A stretch of DNA of 64,000 nucleotides from Flavobacterium covae (GTDB lineage: Bacteria; Bacteroidota; Bacteroidia; Flavobacteriales; Flavobacteriaceae): NCBI GenBank assembly GCA_019565575.1, contig CP067379.1, positions 2,666,001 to 2,730,000 on the forward strand, given 5' to 3'. The notes beneath the pieces were generated by a model that worked only from the letters and a program-made list of their open reading frames with translations, did no database searches and had not been told where the DNA came from. The position numbers were made by a program, and so were the translations under genes. Positions within the stretch are counted from its first letter, which is position 1; each line of letters opens with the position of its first letter. This document shows positions 20,785 to 30,897 of the stretch, piece after piece.

Positions 20785-21297
20785 ATACTTTTGAAAGAAT
20801 AATATTATCTTTTCAAATAATACCATTTAAACTTAAAAATATACTGGATTAAAAAGTAAAATTCTCGATATTTTTTTTCATTTTAAAACAACTCTAACAA
20901 ACGGTTGAGTATATAATTTAAATCATCTTTAGTTCGACCGCGAAGCATATCGAGAACCAATACTAATTTTTATTAATTCTTCAATTTTTTTCTAATAAGA
21001 AATAAATTCTAAAGAAATAAAATTATTGGCTATAAATAGATTGATAATCAAAGAAAGAATTGGGGGTATTTTATGTGCCCTAAGTTATTATAAAATATTT
21101 TTTAAATGCAAAAAAGCATTTAAAAGTCAGTTTAGAAAAAGAGTTATAAACTTTTTTTGTTAGATTTTAAAACATTTTCCTCTATTCTCTATTTTTGAGT
21201 ACTATCGAATATATTCTGAATAATAACTATATTATTAAACTAAACCCATTTTCTAAAAATTAAAAACAGGTTTAGTTCAAAAAGCAATAAAAATTTA
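20785..21297. other. Non-coding gap with degenerate repeat and hairpins
   Basis: No gene supported. It contains flavobacterial-type intergenic repeat wording near 20930-20960 (AGTTCGACCGCGAAGCATAT), a hairpin AAATGC/GCATTT near 21106-21123, and a 9-bp inverted repeat AACTAAACC/GGTTTAGTT (21238-21277) that may terminate the leftward MBOAT gene. Confidence 0.5.
21238..21277 (-). terminator. Possible terminator after the MBOAT gene
   Basis: Arms AACTAAACC (21238-21246) and GGTTTAGTT (21269-21277), 21 nt beyond the leftward stop. The U tract is weak (TTTAATAATAT on the minus strand). Confidence 0.4.
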
Positions 21298-22778
21298 TTA
21301 AAACTGTAAATAAATAGGCATTACAGATTCTGAACTTTTAAAATAGGAATATAAAAAGATAAATAAAATCATAACAATAACATTAAAAACCAAAGGGAGT
21401 TTAGTTTGTACTTTTATATATTTTTCACTCCAATTATTAGGTATTAAATGTATTAAATAACCTACAATAATCATGATTAAGGGTTGTTCATAGTTTCTTA
21501 TAAATTCTTCAGCTCCTTCAAGACTAAACTGATTTATTATTTGGTTTATAAAAGTTAAGGAAGTCTCTAAATTTTCTGCTTTGAAAAATATCCAACAAAA
21601 ACATACAAAATGAAATGTTATAAGACCAAAAAGAATTTTTGAAATAAATTTAGGAAGAATATTAATTTTAGAAGTAATATTAGTCCAATATTTATTAAAA
21701 ATTAACCCGAAACCATGTAAAGAACCCCAAATGATAAAATTCCAACTTGCTCCATGCCAAAATCCACCTATAAGCATAGTTAAAAATAAATTAATATTAG
21801 TTCTTAATTTACCTTTTTTATTTCCTCCCATAGCAATATACAAATAATCACGTAGCCAAGATGATAATGAAATGTGCCATTTTCTCCAAAATTCAGTAAG
21901 AGAAGTACTTTGATATGGCGATTCAAAATTAGGAGGAATAGTGATTCCTAACCATTTAGAAATTCCAATTGCTACATCACTATATCCGCTAAAATCACAA
22001 TAAATTACAATAGCATATCCATAAAGAGCTATAAGACATTCAAAACCATTGTGTAAATGAGGACCATCAAAAATATAGTTTACTAAATTTAGAGTTATAT
22101 AATCAGAGATAATTAACTTTTTAATTAATCCACTTATTATTAAATAAAACCCTTTAGAAAAATCTTCAGAACTTACATAATAATCCTTTTTAGTTGAGGA
22201 ATAAAGTCTTTAGCTCTTACAATAGGTCCCATAACCAATTTTGGAAAAAAAGATAAGAATAAAATATAATTAGCAATATTCTCTTCTGGTTTTATCTCAC
22301 CTTTGTAAACATCTACTGCATAACTAATATTTTCGAAGGTATAAAAAGAAATTCCAATAGGTAATAAAATGTGTACGGGGTCTAATTTCGTTATATTTAA
22401 ATTATTTATTATTTCTATAAAGAAATTCGTATATTTAAAGTAAAAAAGAAGTCCTAAATTAAAAATAATACAAAAAATTAACAAAAATTTCTTGAGTCCT
22501 GCATTGCTTCTCGCTTTGTATATGGCTATAGATAGTAAATAATCAACAACAGCTGATCCTATTACTAAAAAAACAAAATTACCACTTGCTTTATAGAAAA
22601 AATAAAGTGAAAAAACACTTAAAATATAAGCTCTCCCAAGATAATTTTTTCTTAAAATATAGTAACAAATAATAAAAATTAAAAAAAAGTAAACAAAGAA
22701 GCCACTATTAAAAAGCAATGGGTTTTTAGGATCATAAAATAGTTGATCTATTATTTTATTAATATCAAGGGTTAGCAT
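21298..22778 (-). CDS. MBOAT O-acyltransferase (AlgI/DltB-like), frameshifted
   Basis: A membrane-bound O-acyltransferase that moves acyl groups across the membrane onto a glycan. Repaired length about 493 residues with many hydrophobic helices. Family motifs: LLPIGISFYTFENISYAVDVYKG, SFFPKLVMGPIVRA, FWRKWHISLSSWLRDY (conserved His) and GGFWHGASWNFIIWG (catalytic His). A missing A in the run near 22182-22186 separates the two frames; the repair reads QLKKDYYVSSEDFSKGF with no other stop through the middle. Partner gene upstream encodes an SGNH-fold protein, the standard AlgI/AlgJ-like arrangement. Confidence 0.88.
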
Positions 22779-22787
22779 TTTTTAAAA

Positions 22788-24157
22788 TTAGTTTTTATTA
22801 TTTTGTTTTTTAGATTTAGTTTTTATTTTTTCAAATTCTTTTTGAATTGATTTAAAGATGGTTTTGGCAACGACTTTTGATCCTCTATTATTAAAATGAA
22901 TATAATCTTTACTTGCCATAGTAGGAATAGTGTCTACCCATTTTTTCATAGTTCCTTTTCCTCCCATTGAATTGAAAAGATTATAAAAAGGAATTTTATT
23001 ATCATAAGACAATCTAGCTTGTATTTTTATTAAGCTATCAATTCCTATTGCTGTTTTCCATTCATTATTATATTTAAAAGCTCTATCGGAACAACTAAAA
23101 ATTAAAAAATCAGTCTTAGGCATTTCTTTTTTAAACTTTTTAATTATAGGTGTCATTTTTTGATAGTAGTAATCATAATTTAAATCATTAGCTCTAAACA
23201 TTAAATTTACTCCATATTGAAAAACAATTAAATCATAATAATTTTCTTGATTTAGATTTTGTAGTAATTCTATGCTAATTTTATCTAACTCAACTCCTGT
23301 AATTCCTCTAAAAGAAAAATTATCTAATACAATTCCGCTCTCAGGTTCAAAACTTACACCATAAATGGGAGTATTAGAAAATTTAGCATTGAAGTGTATA
23401 TTATTAGATACAGATTTATCTAATAAGATTTTATTAAAATTTTTATCTGCTTTATAATTTGTTTGAATTCCATTTTGAGTTATAGAAATATCATTTCCTT
23501 TACCAAATAATAACCATTTTTCAAGAATTTGTGCACTATCCTTTTTTATATTATTTTGTAAAGTAATATCTAGATCGGAACTAAGGAAGGAATATCCAGA
23601 TAAAAAAACATTTTTTTTAGGATTTTGTTTGAAATTGAATGTTTCAAAAATGCCCGCTGTTTTTGAAGAAGCAGTTTGTCTAAAATCAGCAGAAATAGAA
23701 TTTATAGGTACAAAACCAACACCTTTTTTCTTATTAAAATAACTTTGAAGCATTTCTCTAAGATCCTGAGTCATTAAATCTCCTTCTATTTGACTATCAC
23801 CAAACCAAGCAATTCTAATTTTTGTTTTTTTATTTTGATATAATTCAACTAGTTTCTTAGATAAATTTTGGAATACAAAATTATTAGTATCATTATCAAA
23901 ATCAGTAATGTTAGTTGTGTTGTAATTTTCAAAATTTATAAACGTACTATCTTCTTTTTAGTTTTACTAATTAAAAGGTCGTTTTTTATCTTTTTTTTAT
24001 TTATTTTTATTACCTTATCGCTTTCTATGTCAGTAAATAAACTTACATTTTTGAAACTAGGATAATATTCAATTATATTTTTTTCAAAAAATGAAAGTCC
24101 AAAATATACGGATGTGACCGATAAAACAAATACAAATACTTTATTATTGCTGTTCAT
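22788..24157 (-). CDS. SGNH/GDSL-fold protein, partner of the MBOAT enzyme, frameshifted
   Basis: A hydrophobic N-terminal segment (KVFVFVLSVTSVYFGLSFF) exports or anchors it. After repair of one A near 23954-23958, the frame continues (SKTKKEDSTFINFENYNTTN) through WFGDSQIEGDLM, the SGNH nucleophile block, to IHFNNRGSKVVAKTIF near the C-terminus, where an IHFN His could complete the catalytic pair. About 456 residues. It ends 9 nt before the MBOAT start, so the two are translationally linked. By analogy with AlgJ/AlgX/PatB it probably transfers acetyl groups to an exported polysaccharide in the periplasm. Confidence 0.8.
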
Positions 24158-24188
24158 TTAGTGTTATTTGATATGCTATAAAACCGAG

Positions 24189-24196
24189 CAAAAGTA
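24189..24196 (-). promoter_or_regulatory. -7 box TACTTTTG for the SGNH-MBOAT operon
   Basis: On the minus strand TACTTTTG lies 31 nt upstream of the ATG at 24157. Confidence 0.5.
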
Positions 24197-24228
24197 TGGA
24201 AAAGTTATCATAAGTTTATAAGTTTTAA

Positions 24229-24236
24229 TATTTTTG
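24229..24236 (+). promoter_or_regulatory. -7 box TATTTTTG for ung
   Basis: TATTTTTG lies 11 nt before the ung ATG at 24248, giving a very short leader. It is divergent from the SGNH promoter 33 nt away. Confidence 0.5.
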
Positions 24237-24247
24237 TAAGAAAAAAA

Positions 24248-24912
24248 ATGGAAGTAAAAATTCATAATTCTTGGAGTCAAATCTTAACAGAAGAATTTGA
24301 TAAAGAATATTTCAAAAATCTAATTGATTTTGTAAAAAATGAATATCAAATAGGGCGTTGTTTTCCCAAAGGAAGTCTTATTTTTTCTGCATTTGATCAT
24401 TGTCCCTTTGATAATGTAAAAGTAGTTATAATAGGGCAGGATCCTTACCATGGTTTAGGACAAGCTAACGGATTATGTTTTTCTGTTAATGAAGGTATTT
24501 CATTTCCACCTTCATTAATTAATATTTTTAAGGAAATTCAAACAGATTTGAATATTCCAATTCCTATTTCTGGAAATTTAGAACGTTGGGCTGAACAAGG
24601 AGTATTGCTTTTAAATGCAACTTTAACAGTTAGAGAAAATACTGCTGGTAGCCATCAAAATAAAGGATGGGAAACATTTACAGATGCCGTTATTGAGCAA
24701 ATTTCTGATAAAAAGGAAAATGTTGTTTTTTTACTTTGGGGAGGATTTGCCAAAAAAAGGGAGCAAAAATAGACCGAAACAAACATTATGTTTTAGAAGC
24801 AGGACATCCTTCGCCATTAAGTGCTAATCGTGGATTATGGTTTAATAACAAGCATTTTAGTAAAACAAATGACTATTTGAAATCTATTAAAAAAGAGGAA
24901 ATAAAATGGTAA
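24248..24912 (+). CDS. ung: Uracil-DNA glycosylase, frameshifted near the 3' end
   Basis: Excises uracil from DNA. Family-1 UNG motifs: GQDPYHGLGQANGLCFSV with the catalytic Asp, GVLLLNATLTV, VVFLLWGGFAKKK, and, after adding one A in the A7 run (24751-24757), GAKIDRNKHYVLEAGHPSPLSANRG with the HPSPLS His loop. Repaired length about 221 residues, normal for UNG. The straight frame loses the HPSPLS loop and would be inactive, so the break is very likely a sequence error. The stop at 24912 is 2 nt from the convergent transglutaminase gene. Confidence 0.93.
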
Positions 24913-24914
24913 CT

Positions 24915-25862
24915 TTAGTCATTTAGTGTTAATTGGCCTAAAATAGCTTCGCTCATAAATTTTCCACCAGGATAATTAGCTGTATAATCAAGATTAAGCC
25001 AAATATACCCTCGTTCATCTATATGATAATGTAAGGCTTTGTTTTTACTTTCTTGAGGAAATAAGACTTCGTGTATTAAATAGTTTATCTTTTCAAGATC
25101 TCTTTTGGTACCAATAAACATTTCTGGGTAAATGTGAGCATCGGTGTGTATCAAACGGGGAATACCACCAACGGCTTTAATACCTGCAGCCATTAATATA
25201 GCGTGATCATCACAATCACCTGAAAAATGCTCTATTGATTCAGAAGCACTGGCTATGTAATTATTACCTTGTGGATCATTTACATAATTCCATCTTTTTT
25301 TAATTTCTTTAAAAACAGCAAAACATTGTATGGTAGTTCTATATTCGAAAAATTTTTTTAAATGTGATACGTTTTTAAAGTTTTGAGTAGTAGACCAAAC
25401 AGCAAAATTCCGTACTTTAGGATTATTAAAATCAATTGCTTTTAAAACCTTATATTTATTAGGAAAAGGAAGTAATTTATTAATAATAATATCTTGTGGG
25501 TAAGGATTTTCATCCATTGTATACATCATGGATCTATAATCATCATATAATTTATAAAACCCATAATTTCCAAAAAAAGTACCGTATAATAAAATCAAAG
25601 TATAGATAAGAATAAAAATTAAAATTATCTTTTTTATTTTTTTTAATAGAAAATAATAACTTAATGAAATAAGAATAAATAGGATTATACGATCAAAAGG
25701 AATCTCGCAATCAATTTCTTTTAAATTATGATGAGCAATTATGAAAGTAGGGAGAGTTAATAATAAGCATAAAATAAAAATGACTACATAATCCCAAGGC
25801 TTAGGTAAAGAAAGCTTATCTTTATATTTATAATAAAGGTTTTTAAGCATATTTGTAGTCAT
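24915..25862 (-). CDS. Membrane-anchored transglutaminase-like protein
   Basis: 315 residues. Three hydrophobic segments (about 23-45, 60-75, 80-98) lead into a transglutaminase/papain-like core with the Cys in FSGDCDDHAILMAAGI, the His in LIHTDAHIYPEMF, and the Asp in WLNLDYTANYPGG, in the order expected for the Cys-His-Asp triad. The protease or cross-linking substrate is unknown. Downstream (leftward) it abuts ung tail to tail. Upstream is a substrate-binding-like gene on the same strand, 23 nt away. Confidence 0.78.
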   Translation of the reverse strand: MTTNMLKNLYYKYKDKLSLPKPWDYVVIFILCLLLTLPTFIIAHHNLKEIDCEIPFDRIILFILISLSYYFLLKKIKKIILIFILIYTLILLYGTFFGNYGFYKLYDDYRSMMYTMDENPYPQDIIINKLLPFPNKYKVLKAIDFNNPKVRNFAVWSTTQNFKNVSHLKKFFEYRTTIQCFAVFKEIKKRWNYVNDPQGNNYIASASESIEHFSGDCDDHAILMAAGIKAVGGIPRLIHTDAHIYPEMFIGTKRDLEKINYLIHEVLFPQESKNKALHYHIDERGYIWLNLDYTANYPGGKFMSEAILGQLTLND

Positions 25863-25885
25863 TTTTATATCACGTAAAAAGATTA

Positions 25886-26731
25886 TTATTTTACGATCAT
25901 TTCAAAAGATAGTGTATTTTCTATTAAATTAAATTCTAATAATTGGTTTTGAATTTTGTCAAATGTTTTTTGATCCATTTTTTTTTGTGACCATCTTGTT
26001 TTCTTAAGCCATTGTTGTATATCATCTACTTTTTGATTGTAACGTGCAGCTAGTGTTCTGTCTATACTTGGAATTTCTTTAAATTCAATGGTTGTATTAT
26101 TAATAATTTCTAATATTAATTCTAATGTAGTTGGATTATTTTTTAAAAATTCATTTCGAACGGCAATTACAAAAGAAGGCCATGGAGTAGGGCATTCGCT
26201 TATTCTTCTAAAAATACCTTGATCTACAAGTGGTTGTGTCATGAAACGTTCCCATAAAAAATAATCTGCATTTCCACTTTGTAAGGATTCTACAGCTCCT
26301 TCAATTGTATTAACAATTTCAAAATTTAATTTATTTAAATTCCAATTTTGTTGTTTGGCATTTACAAAACTCATTAAATGAGAACCTGAACCTATTCTTG
26401 AGATTGCGCTTTTAGTGTTCTCTAAATCAGACAAATAATGGTATTTAGAACTAGCGTTAACATGTACTCCCCAAATTAAAGGAGATTGAACGTATAGTTG
26501 TATTATTGAACTATCATTGCCTGATGCAATATCTTTTATTATTCCCTCAGTAAGAATAACTGCAATATCTGTTTCATTGTTGCGTAACATTTGACACATT
26601 TTTCCTGTTCCTTCTGGAATATCAGTCCATTGTAAGTCTATTCCTACCTGATCGTATTCTCCGTTTTCTATACATAATTGCCATGGTAGATTAAAATGTT
26701 CTGGAACTCCAACAATTCTTACTGTTTTCAT
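25886..26731 (-). CDS. Periplasmic-binding-protein-fold protein (NMT1/SsuA-like), no signal peptide
   Basis: 281 residues with the type-2 binding-protein layout: MKTVRIVGVPEHFNLPW, NNETDIAVILTEG, SRIGSGSHLMSFVNAK, EGAVESLQSGNADYFLWERFMT, FVIAVRNEFL. It begins directly with the first beta strand and has no signal peptide, so it is probably cytoplasmic. Relatives are sometimes labelled ABC-transporter substrate-binding proteins, but no permease or ATPase is nearby. The ligand is unknown; a small-molecule sensor or thiamine-precursor-like enzyme is conceivable. Confidence 0.72.
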   Translation of the reverse strand: MKTVRIVGVPEHFNLPWQLCIENGEYDQVGIDLQWTDIPEGTGKMCQMLRNNETDIAVILTEGIIKDIASGNDSSIIQLYVQSPLIWGVHVNASSKYHYLSDLENTKSAISRIGSGSHLMSFVNAKQQNWNLNKLNFEIVNTIEGAVESLQSGNADYFLWERFMTQPLVDQGIFRRISECPTPWPSFVIAVRNEFLKNNPTTLELILEIINNTTIEFKEIPSIDRTLAARYNQKVDDIQQWLKKTRWSQKKMDQKTFDKIQNQLLEFNLIENTLSFEMIVK

Positions 26732-26767
26732 ATTTAAATTAGGGAAAATAATTTTTTAAAATATTAT

Positions 26768-27314
26768 TTAGTTTTGAGATAATTTAGTTATACATTTTTC
26801 ACGAATATTCCAAATTTCTTCAAAAGTTTTATCTTGTTTAGTTTCAAGAATCCAGTTTTTTAAAAATGTTTGATGATATTCTATTTTATATTGAATAACT
26901 TGTTTGGGTTCAATTATAATTTTATTAATAATGTCTTTTTTTATTTTAGAATAAAAAGTATCTTCACTTGTATAGTCCTGATATACACCGTTTACTTTTA
27001 AATAACAATGCGCTTCCAGGTATGTAGTCTATAGAATGTTTTTTTAAAATTTCATTTAGAAGGGGAGTATTTTTAGCATTCATTTTAAAAATACTTAAAA
27101 CAAGATCTACGTTTTCCTGATTAAATTTTGAAGCTAGAGATTTGAGTAATGCGTGTTTTGAACTACAAGTTCCTCTGTTTTCTATTAATACAAGAGAAAA
27201 ATCGTCACGTATACTATTTCTTCCGTATGGAATTTTTCTTACGTATGTAGTTAGTTCTTCCCAAGTAGAGACACTTTTTTCATTAAACCAATTTGATAGA
27301 CTATTCATAATCAT
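26768..27314 (-). CDS. Small transglutaminase-fold protein, frameshifted
   Basis: The straight frame stops at 26964 after passing CTGGAAG (27013-27019). Reading CTGAAG restores IPEAHCYLKVNGVYQDYTSEDTF and a clean tail to 26768, about 182 residues. Only then does a full triad appear: Cys in NRGTCSSKHALL, His in PEAHCYL, and Asp in VYQDYTS. This pattern is a minimal transglutaminase-like core. Start ATG 27314, or 27308, overlaps the stop of the upstream GNAT gene, so they are coupled. Function unknown; its GNAT neighbours suggest small-molecule or peptide modification, which is only a guess. Confidence 0.68.
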
Positions 27315-27903
27315 TTTTTAGAATAGGTAAAATATTTATTTCTATATCCTTTATTATTCCTTTATTAATAATCATATCATATTTTAGTATTCCTAATTCG
27401 TACCAATTCCAATTTTGGTCATCATAAAGAAATTCATTTGTTTTACGCATTTGGATCTTTTCTGCCATTCTATTACTACTGTCATTTTTTGTTTGTGTAT
27501 AGGCGTATAGTTTAGGTAAATTTAGATTTCTAAATGCGTATTTAATCCATGCTTGAAAAACTTCAAAACCTAATTTTTTATTCCAATGTTCTTGTGTAAT
27601 GCAAATCCCAATATCATAAAAATTTTGATTATTATTAACTGTGTTTTCATTAAATTTAAGACCTCCCCAGCCAATAAATTCATTAGTTTCTTTTAAAATA
27701 ATGCCATACCTTCCTATATTATGTTTGATATATTGGCTTAAAATAGAATTAATTACAAATTTTGTTTGGTTAATATCAGTTGCTGGAGCATTCCATAAAT
27801 ATTCATGAACATTAGGATTAGAATCTATTTTATGCAATATCTCTAAATCTTCGATTTCCAAAGGTCGCATGATTAGCCTTGGTGTTTCTAAAATAAAATC
27901 CAT
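27301..27903 (-). CDS. GNAT N-acetyltransferase (RimJ/RimL type), copy A
   Basis: 200 residues of the Acetyltransf_3 branch: LETPRLIMRPLEIEDLEIL at the start, GRYGIILKETNEFIGWGG, DIGICITQEHWNKKLGFEV for acetyl-CoA binding, and YAYTQTKNDSSNRMAEK. It is clearly a paralogue of the next gene (shared NPNVHEYLW/NPNVHKYLW and ETGEFIGWTG-type wording). Its stop overlaps the start of the transglutaminase-fold gene. The acetylated substrate is unknown; amino-terminal acetylation of proteins and antibiotic modification are both seen in the family. Confidence 0.82.
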   Translation of the reverse strand: MDFILETPRLIMRPLEIEDLEILHKIDSNPNVHEYLWNAPATDINQTKFVINSILSQYIKHNIGRYGIILKETNEFIGWGGLKFNENTVNNNQNFYDIGICITQEHWNKKLGFEVFQAWIKYAFRNLNLPKLYAYTQTKNDSSNRMAEKIQMRKTNEFLYDDQNWNWYELGILKYDMIINKGIIKDIEINILPILKNDYE

Positions 27904-27910
27904 TAAGTAA

Positions 27911-28435
27911 CTATTTAATAATTTTCCACCAGTTCCATGATGTGTTATCTTTTGTAAGATATGTTTCTATAAATTTAAATTCACTTTTCTTTAATATATG
28001 ATTAGAAGCTGCATTTTCAAAATGTGTATAGGCATGTAATTCTTTTATTTTCATATTATTAAAACTATGTTGGAGCCAAAACTTTGTAGCTTCGGAGGCA
28101 TATCCTTTACCCCAAAAAGGTTCGTCTAGTCTGTAGCCATAGTCATAAAAATTGGTATTACCATTTTCTATATGATCATCTACAAATTTAATACCTGTCC
28201 ATCCAATAAATTCGCCAGTTTCTTTTAGAATGGTAATATATCTTCCTGTTTTATTTCGGTTATATTGCTCTAAAACTTTTTTAATAGTATTTTCAACTTC
28301 TTGAATATTTTGAACAGGTTGTTGCCACAAATATTTATGTACATTAGGATTCTTATCCATTTTAAACAATGATTCTGCATCACTCATTTCAAATGGTTTA
28401 AAGAGTAACCTTTTGCTTTCTAATTTTTGTACCAT
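27911..28435 (-). CDS. GNAT N-acetyltransferase (RimJ/RimL type), copy B
   Basis: About 174 residues from ATG 28435 (MVQKLESKRLLFKPF); a TTG 30 nt upstream is in frame but lies inside the previous gene's end. Family motifs: GRYITILKETGEFIGWTG, YDYGYRLDEPFWGKGYASEA for acetyl-CoA, and HAYTHFENAASNHIL. It is a tandem duplicate of copy A, 8 nt upstream of it. The RLDEPFWGKGYA motif is closer to consensus here than in copy A, so copy A may have diverged in function. Confidence 0.82.
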   Translation of the reverse strand: MVQKLESKRLLFKPFEMSDAESLFKMDKNPNVHKYLWQQPVQNIQEVENTIKKVLEQYNRNKTGRYITILKETGEFIGWTGIKFVDDHIENGNTNFYDYGYRLDEPFWGKGYASEATKFWLQHSFNNMKIKELHAYTHFENAASNHILKKSEFKFIETYLTKDNTSWNWWKIIK

Positions 28436-28457
28436 TTTTAGGATAATAGATTTGCTA

Positions 28458-29323
28458 TTATTCAACTAATTTATCAAGTGTATAAAGTATTAAAGCATCT
28501 ACAGCTTTATAAGGATCTTCACTAAAAGTTCCGTTTGCTCGGTTTGCAATGACAGCATTTAAAGATAAGCAGTTATGTCCCAAAAGTTTTCCTAATCCGT
28601 AAATAGCAGAGGTTTCCATTTCAAGATTAGTCATACGTGTACCATTAAAATGAAAAGAATCCATTTTACTATTTAATTGAGGATCTTGAATATTTAAACG
28701 AAGAACACGCCCTTGTGGTCCATAAAAACCTCCTGCTGTTCCTGTAAAACCTTTAAATATTTTATCACTTTCTAAACGTTTTTCTAAGATTTCGCTTCCA
28801 GCTATGACATAAGGTTTTCCTTTGCGCATATCCCAATTGGTTTGTGAGATAAAGGCATCTTCTATTTCATTTTCAGTAATATGATCTATCAAATAGGAGC
28901 GAAGCATATTATCTAAACCTAAACCATATTTAGATAAAACGAAACTATCAACAGGTATGTCAGCTTGTAATGAGCCTGAAGTTCCAATACGAATAATATT
29001 TAAAGAAGTTAAATTTTCTTTAATTTCTCTTGTTTCTAGATTAATATTAACTAGAGCATCTAACTCGTTCATTACAATATCTATATTATCAGGTCCAATA
29101 CCTGTAGATAATACTGTAATTCGTTTTCCTTTATAGATCCCTGTTTGTGTTTTAAATTCTCTTTTTGTGTTGAAAATTCGATTGATTCAAAATGTTTTGT
29201 AATTTTTTCAACACGATATTGATCACCAACTATAATAATGTCTTCTGCAATATCTGATGGTTTTAAATTAAGATGGTAAACGCTACCATCAGGGTTTAGT
29301 ATAAGTTCTGAATTTTTAATCAT
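28458..29323 (-). CDS. Nucleoside phosphorylase (Udp/PNP superfamily), frameshifted
   Basis: Phosphorolysis of a nucleoside, probably uridine-type. N-terminal DIAEDIIIVGDQYRVEKITKHF is the phosphate-binding start, then STGIGPDNIDIVMNEL, IRIGTSGSLQADIPV, and MTNLEMETSAIYGLGKLLGH with the Glu that holds ribose. A missing A in the run near 29162-29166 splits it; the repair reads STQKREFKTQTGIYKGKRITVLSTG. About 288 residues. It resembles COG2820 uridine-phosphorylase relatives common in Bacteroidota; the base specificity is not deducible. Confidence 0.83.
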
Positions 29324-29362
29324 AAATTTTAAAATTAATAATTGTAAATTTCGAGGTTTTAT

Positions 29363-29692
29363 TTAACCTCCAACTCGTTTTACTTTGAAACCTTTTTCTT
29401 TTAATATAAGCATGATTTTATCACGATAATCTCCTTGAATAATGATTTCTCCATCTTTAAAACTTCCTCCAACAGCTAATTTATTCTTTATGTCTTTAGC
29501 TAAAAGTTTAAAATCTTCATCTTCACCTTCATAGCCTGCTATAATTGTAATGGGCTTTCCTTTTCTTTTTTCGTATTTACAAATCATGGGTTCTTTTTGA
29601 ACAAAAAGTGTGTGTAACTTTTCTTCTTCAATAGGTTCATCAGAAGGAATATGATCTGGAAATAGTTTTTTTAGTTGATCTTCTAAATCCAT
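29363..29692 (-). CDS. SUI1-family translation initiation factor (YciH-like)
   Basis: About 109 residues from ATG 29692 (MDLEDQLKKLFPDH); the longer TTG start adds five unlikely residues. The C-terminal 70 residues are the eIF1/SUI1 fold: RKGKPITIIAGYEG, LAKDIKNKLAVGGSFKDGEIIIQGDYRDKIMLIL, FKVKRVGG. Bacterial members can influence start-codon fidelity in vitro, but their role in Bacteroidota is unclear. Single gene between two leftward genes. Confidence 0.88.
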   Translation of the reverse strand: MDLEDQLKKLFPDHIPSDEPIEEEKLHTLFVQKEPMICKYEKRKGKPITIIAGYEGEDEDFKLLAKDIKNKLAVGGSFKDGEIIIQGDYRDKIMLILKEKGFKVKRVGG

Positions 29693-29770
29693 TTTTGTGA
29701 AAATCAAAAATTGAGAATTAAAAATTAATTAAAATCTTCAACTCTCAATTTTAAATACTTAGTAATTAAA

Positions 29771-30725
29771 TTATTTTTTTAACAATCCTAATTCAACTAA
29801 ACGCTCATTTAAGTATTCGCCAGCTGTAATATCTTCAAATAATTTAGGATTCTTTTCATCTATACATTCTGGTAAACAGTTCAAAGACATATCACTTACA
29901 GGGTGCATAAAGAAAGGAATTGAAAAACGTGAAGTTCCCCATAATTCTCTAGGAGGATTTACAACTTGGTGGATAGTTGATTTTAATTTATTATTTGTAT
30001 GACGAGATAACATATCGCCTACATTAATCATTAATTCATCATCTTGTGCAATAGCATCAATCCATTCTCCTGCGTGATTTTGAACTTGTAAGCCTTTACC
30101 CTGAGCTCCCATTAATAGAGTAATCAAGTTAATATCTCCATGAGCTGCCGCACGTACAGCACCATCTTTAGGTTCATCTGTAATAGGTGGATAATGTATA
30201 GGTCTTAAAATTGAATTACCATCTTTAATAAAATTATCAAAGTATAATTCATCTAAACCTACATATAAAGCCAATGCTCTTAACACATAAACTCCTGTTT
30301 TTTCTAACATTTGGAAAGCTTCTTTACCTACTTCATTAAAATTAGGTAATTCTTCTACAACAACATTGTCAGGGTATTCTCCAGCCCATTTAGAACCTTC
30401 TGAAACATACTGACCAAAATGCCAGAATTCTTTTTAAGTCACCAGCTGAACGTCCTTTAGCATGTTCTTTACCAAAAGATACATAACCTCTTTGTCCACC
30501 AATACCAGGAATTTCATACTTTGATTTTACTTCTAATGGTAAATCGAAGAAATTACGTACTTCGCTGTACAAATTTTCTACTAATTTGTCATCTAAAAAG
30601 TGACCTTTTAATGCTACGAAACCAATTTCTTCGTAGGCTTTTCCGATTTCATTTACAAATTTTTGTTTACGTACCGGGTCATCCGATAGGAAATCACGTA
30701 AGTCAACACTAGGAATTTTTTGCAT
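29771..30725 (-). CDS. 2-oxoglutarate/Fe(II)-type oxygenase (isopenicillin N synthase family), frameshifted
   Basis: About 318 residues from ATG 30725 (MQKIPSVDLRDFLSDD), preferred over the TTG 27 nt upstream. N-terminal DIOX_N region (IGKAYEEIGFVALKGH), GQRGYVSFGKEHAKG, and then the catalytic double-stranded beta-helix with HGDINLITLLMGA (Fe ligands His and Asp) and STIHQVVNP (third His), plus SRFSIPFF for 2OG. The frame break near 30430-30436 is an extra A; the repair reads GDLKEFWHFGQYVSEGSKWAGEYPDN. The substrate is unknown. Confidence 0.85.
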
Positions 30726-30774
30726 TGTCTTAGTTTTTGTTAATAACTTCAATTGGTATAATACCTTGATAGAA

Positions 30775-30782
30775 CAAAAGTA
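30775..30782 (-). promoter_or_regulatory. -7 box TACTTTTG for the 2OG-oxygenase gene
   Basis: Minus-strand TACTTTTG lies 49 nt upstream of ATG 30725. Confidence 0.5.
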
Positions 30783-30868
30783 AATATAAAATGTTTGATT
30801 TTTAAATAAAAGTTATTAACAATTATAAAAAAACTAACTTTTGTCAGTTTTACTGAAATTTTAATCTT

Positions 30869-30876
30869 TATTTTTG
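30869..30876 (+). promoter_or_regulatory. -7 box TATTTTTG for the E1 fusion gene
   Basis: TATTTTTG lies 21 nt before ATG 30898; a TTTG at 30840-30843 is a possible but rather distant -33 element. Confidence 0.5.
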
Positions 30877-30897
30877 AGATAGCTAACTAAATTAATT

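Noticed and set aside
20785..21297. Hidden gene in the gap before the MBOAT gene
   Set aside because: All frames are short and AT-biased, with repeat wording and hairpins instead of coding features.
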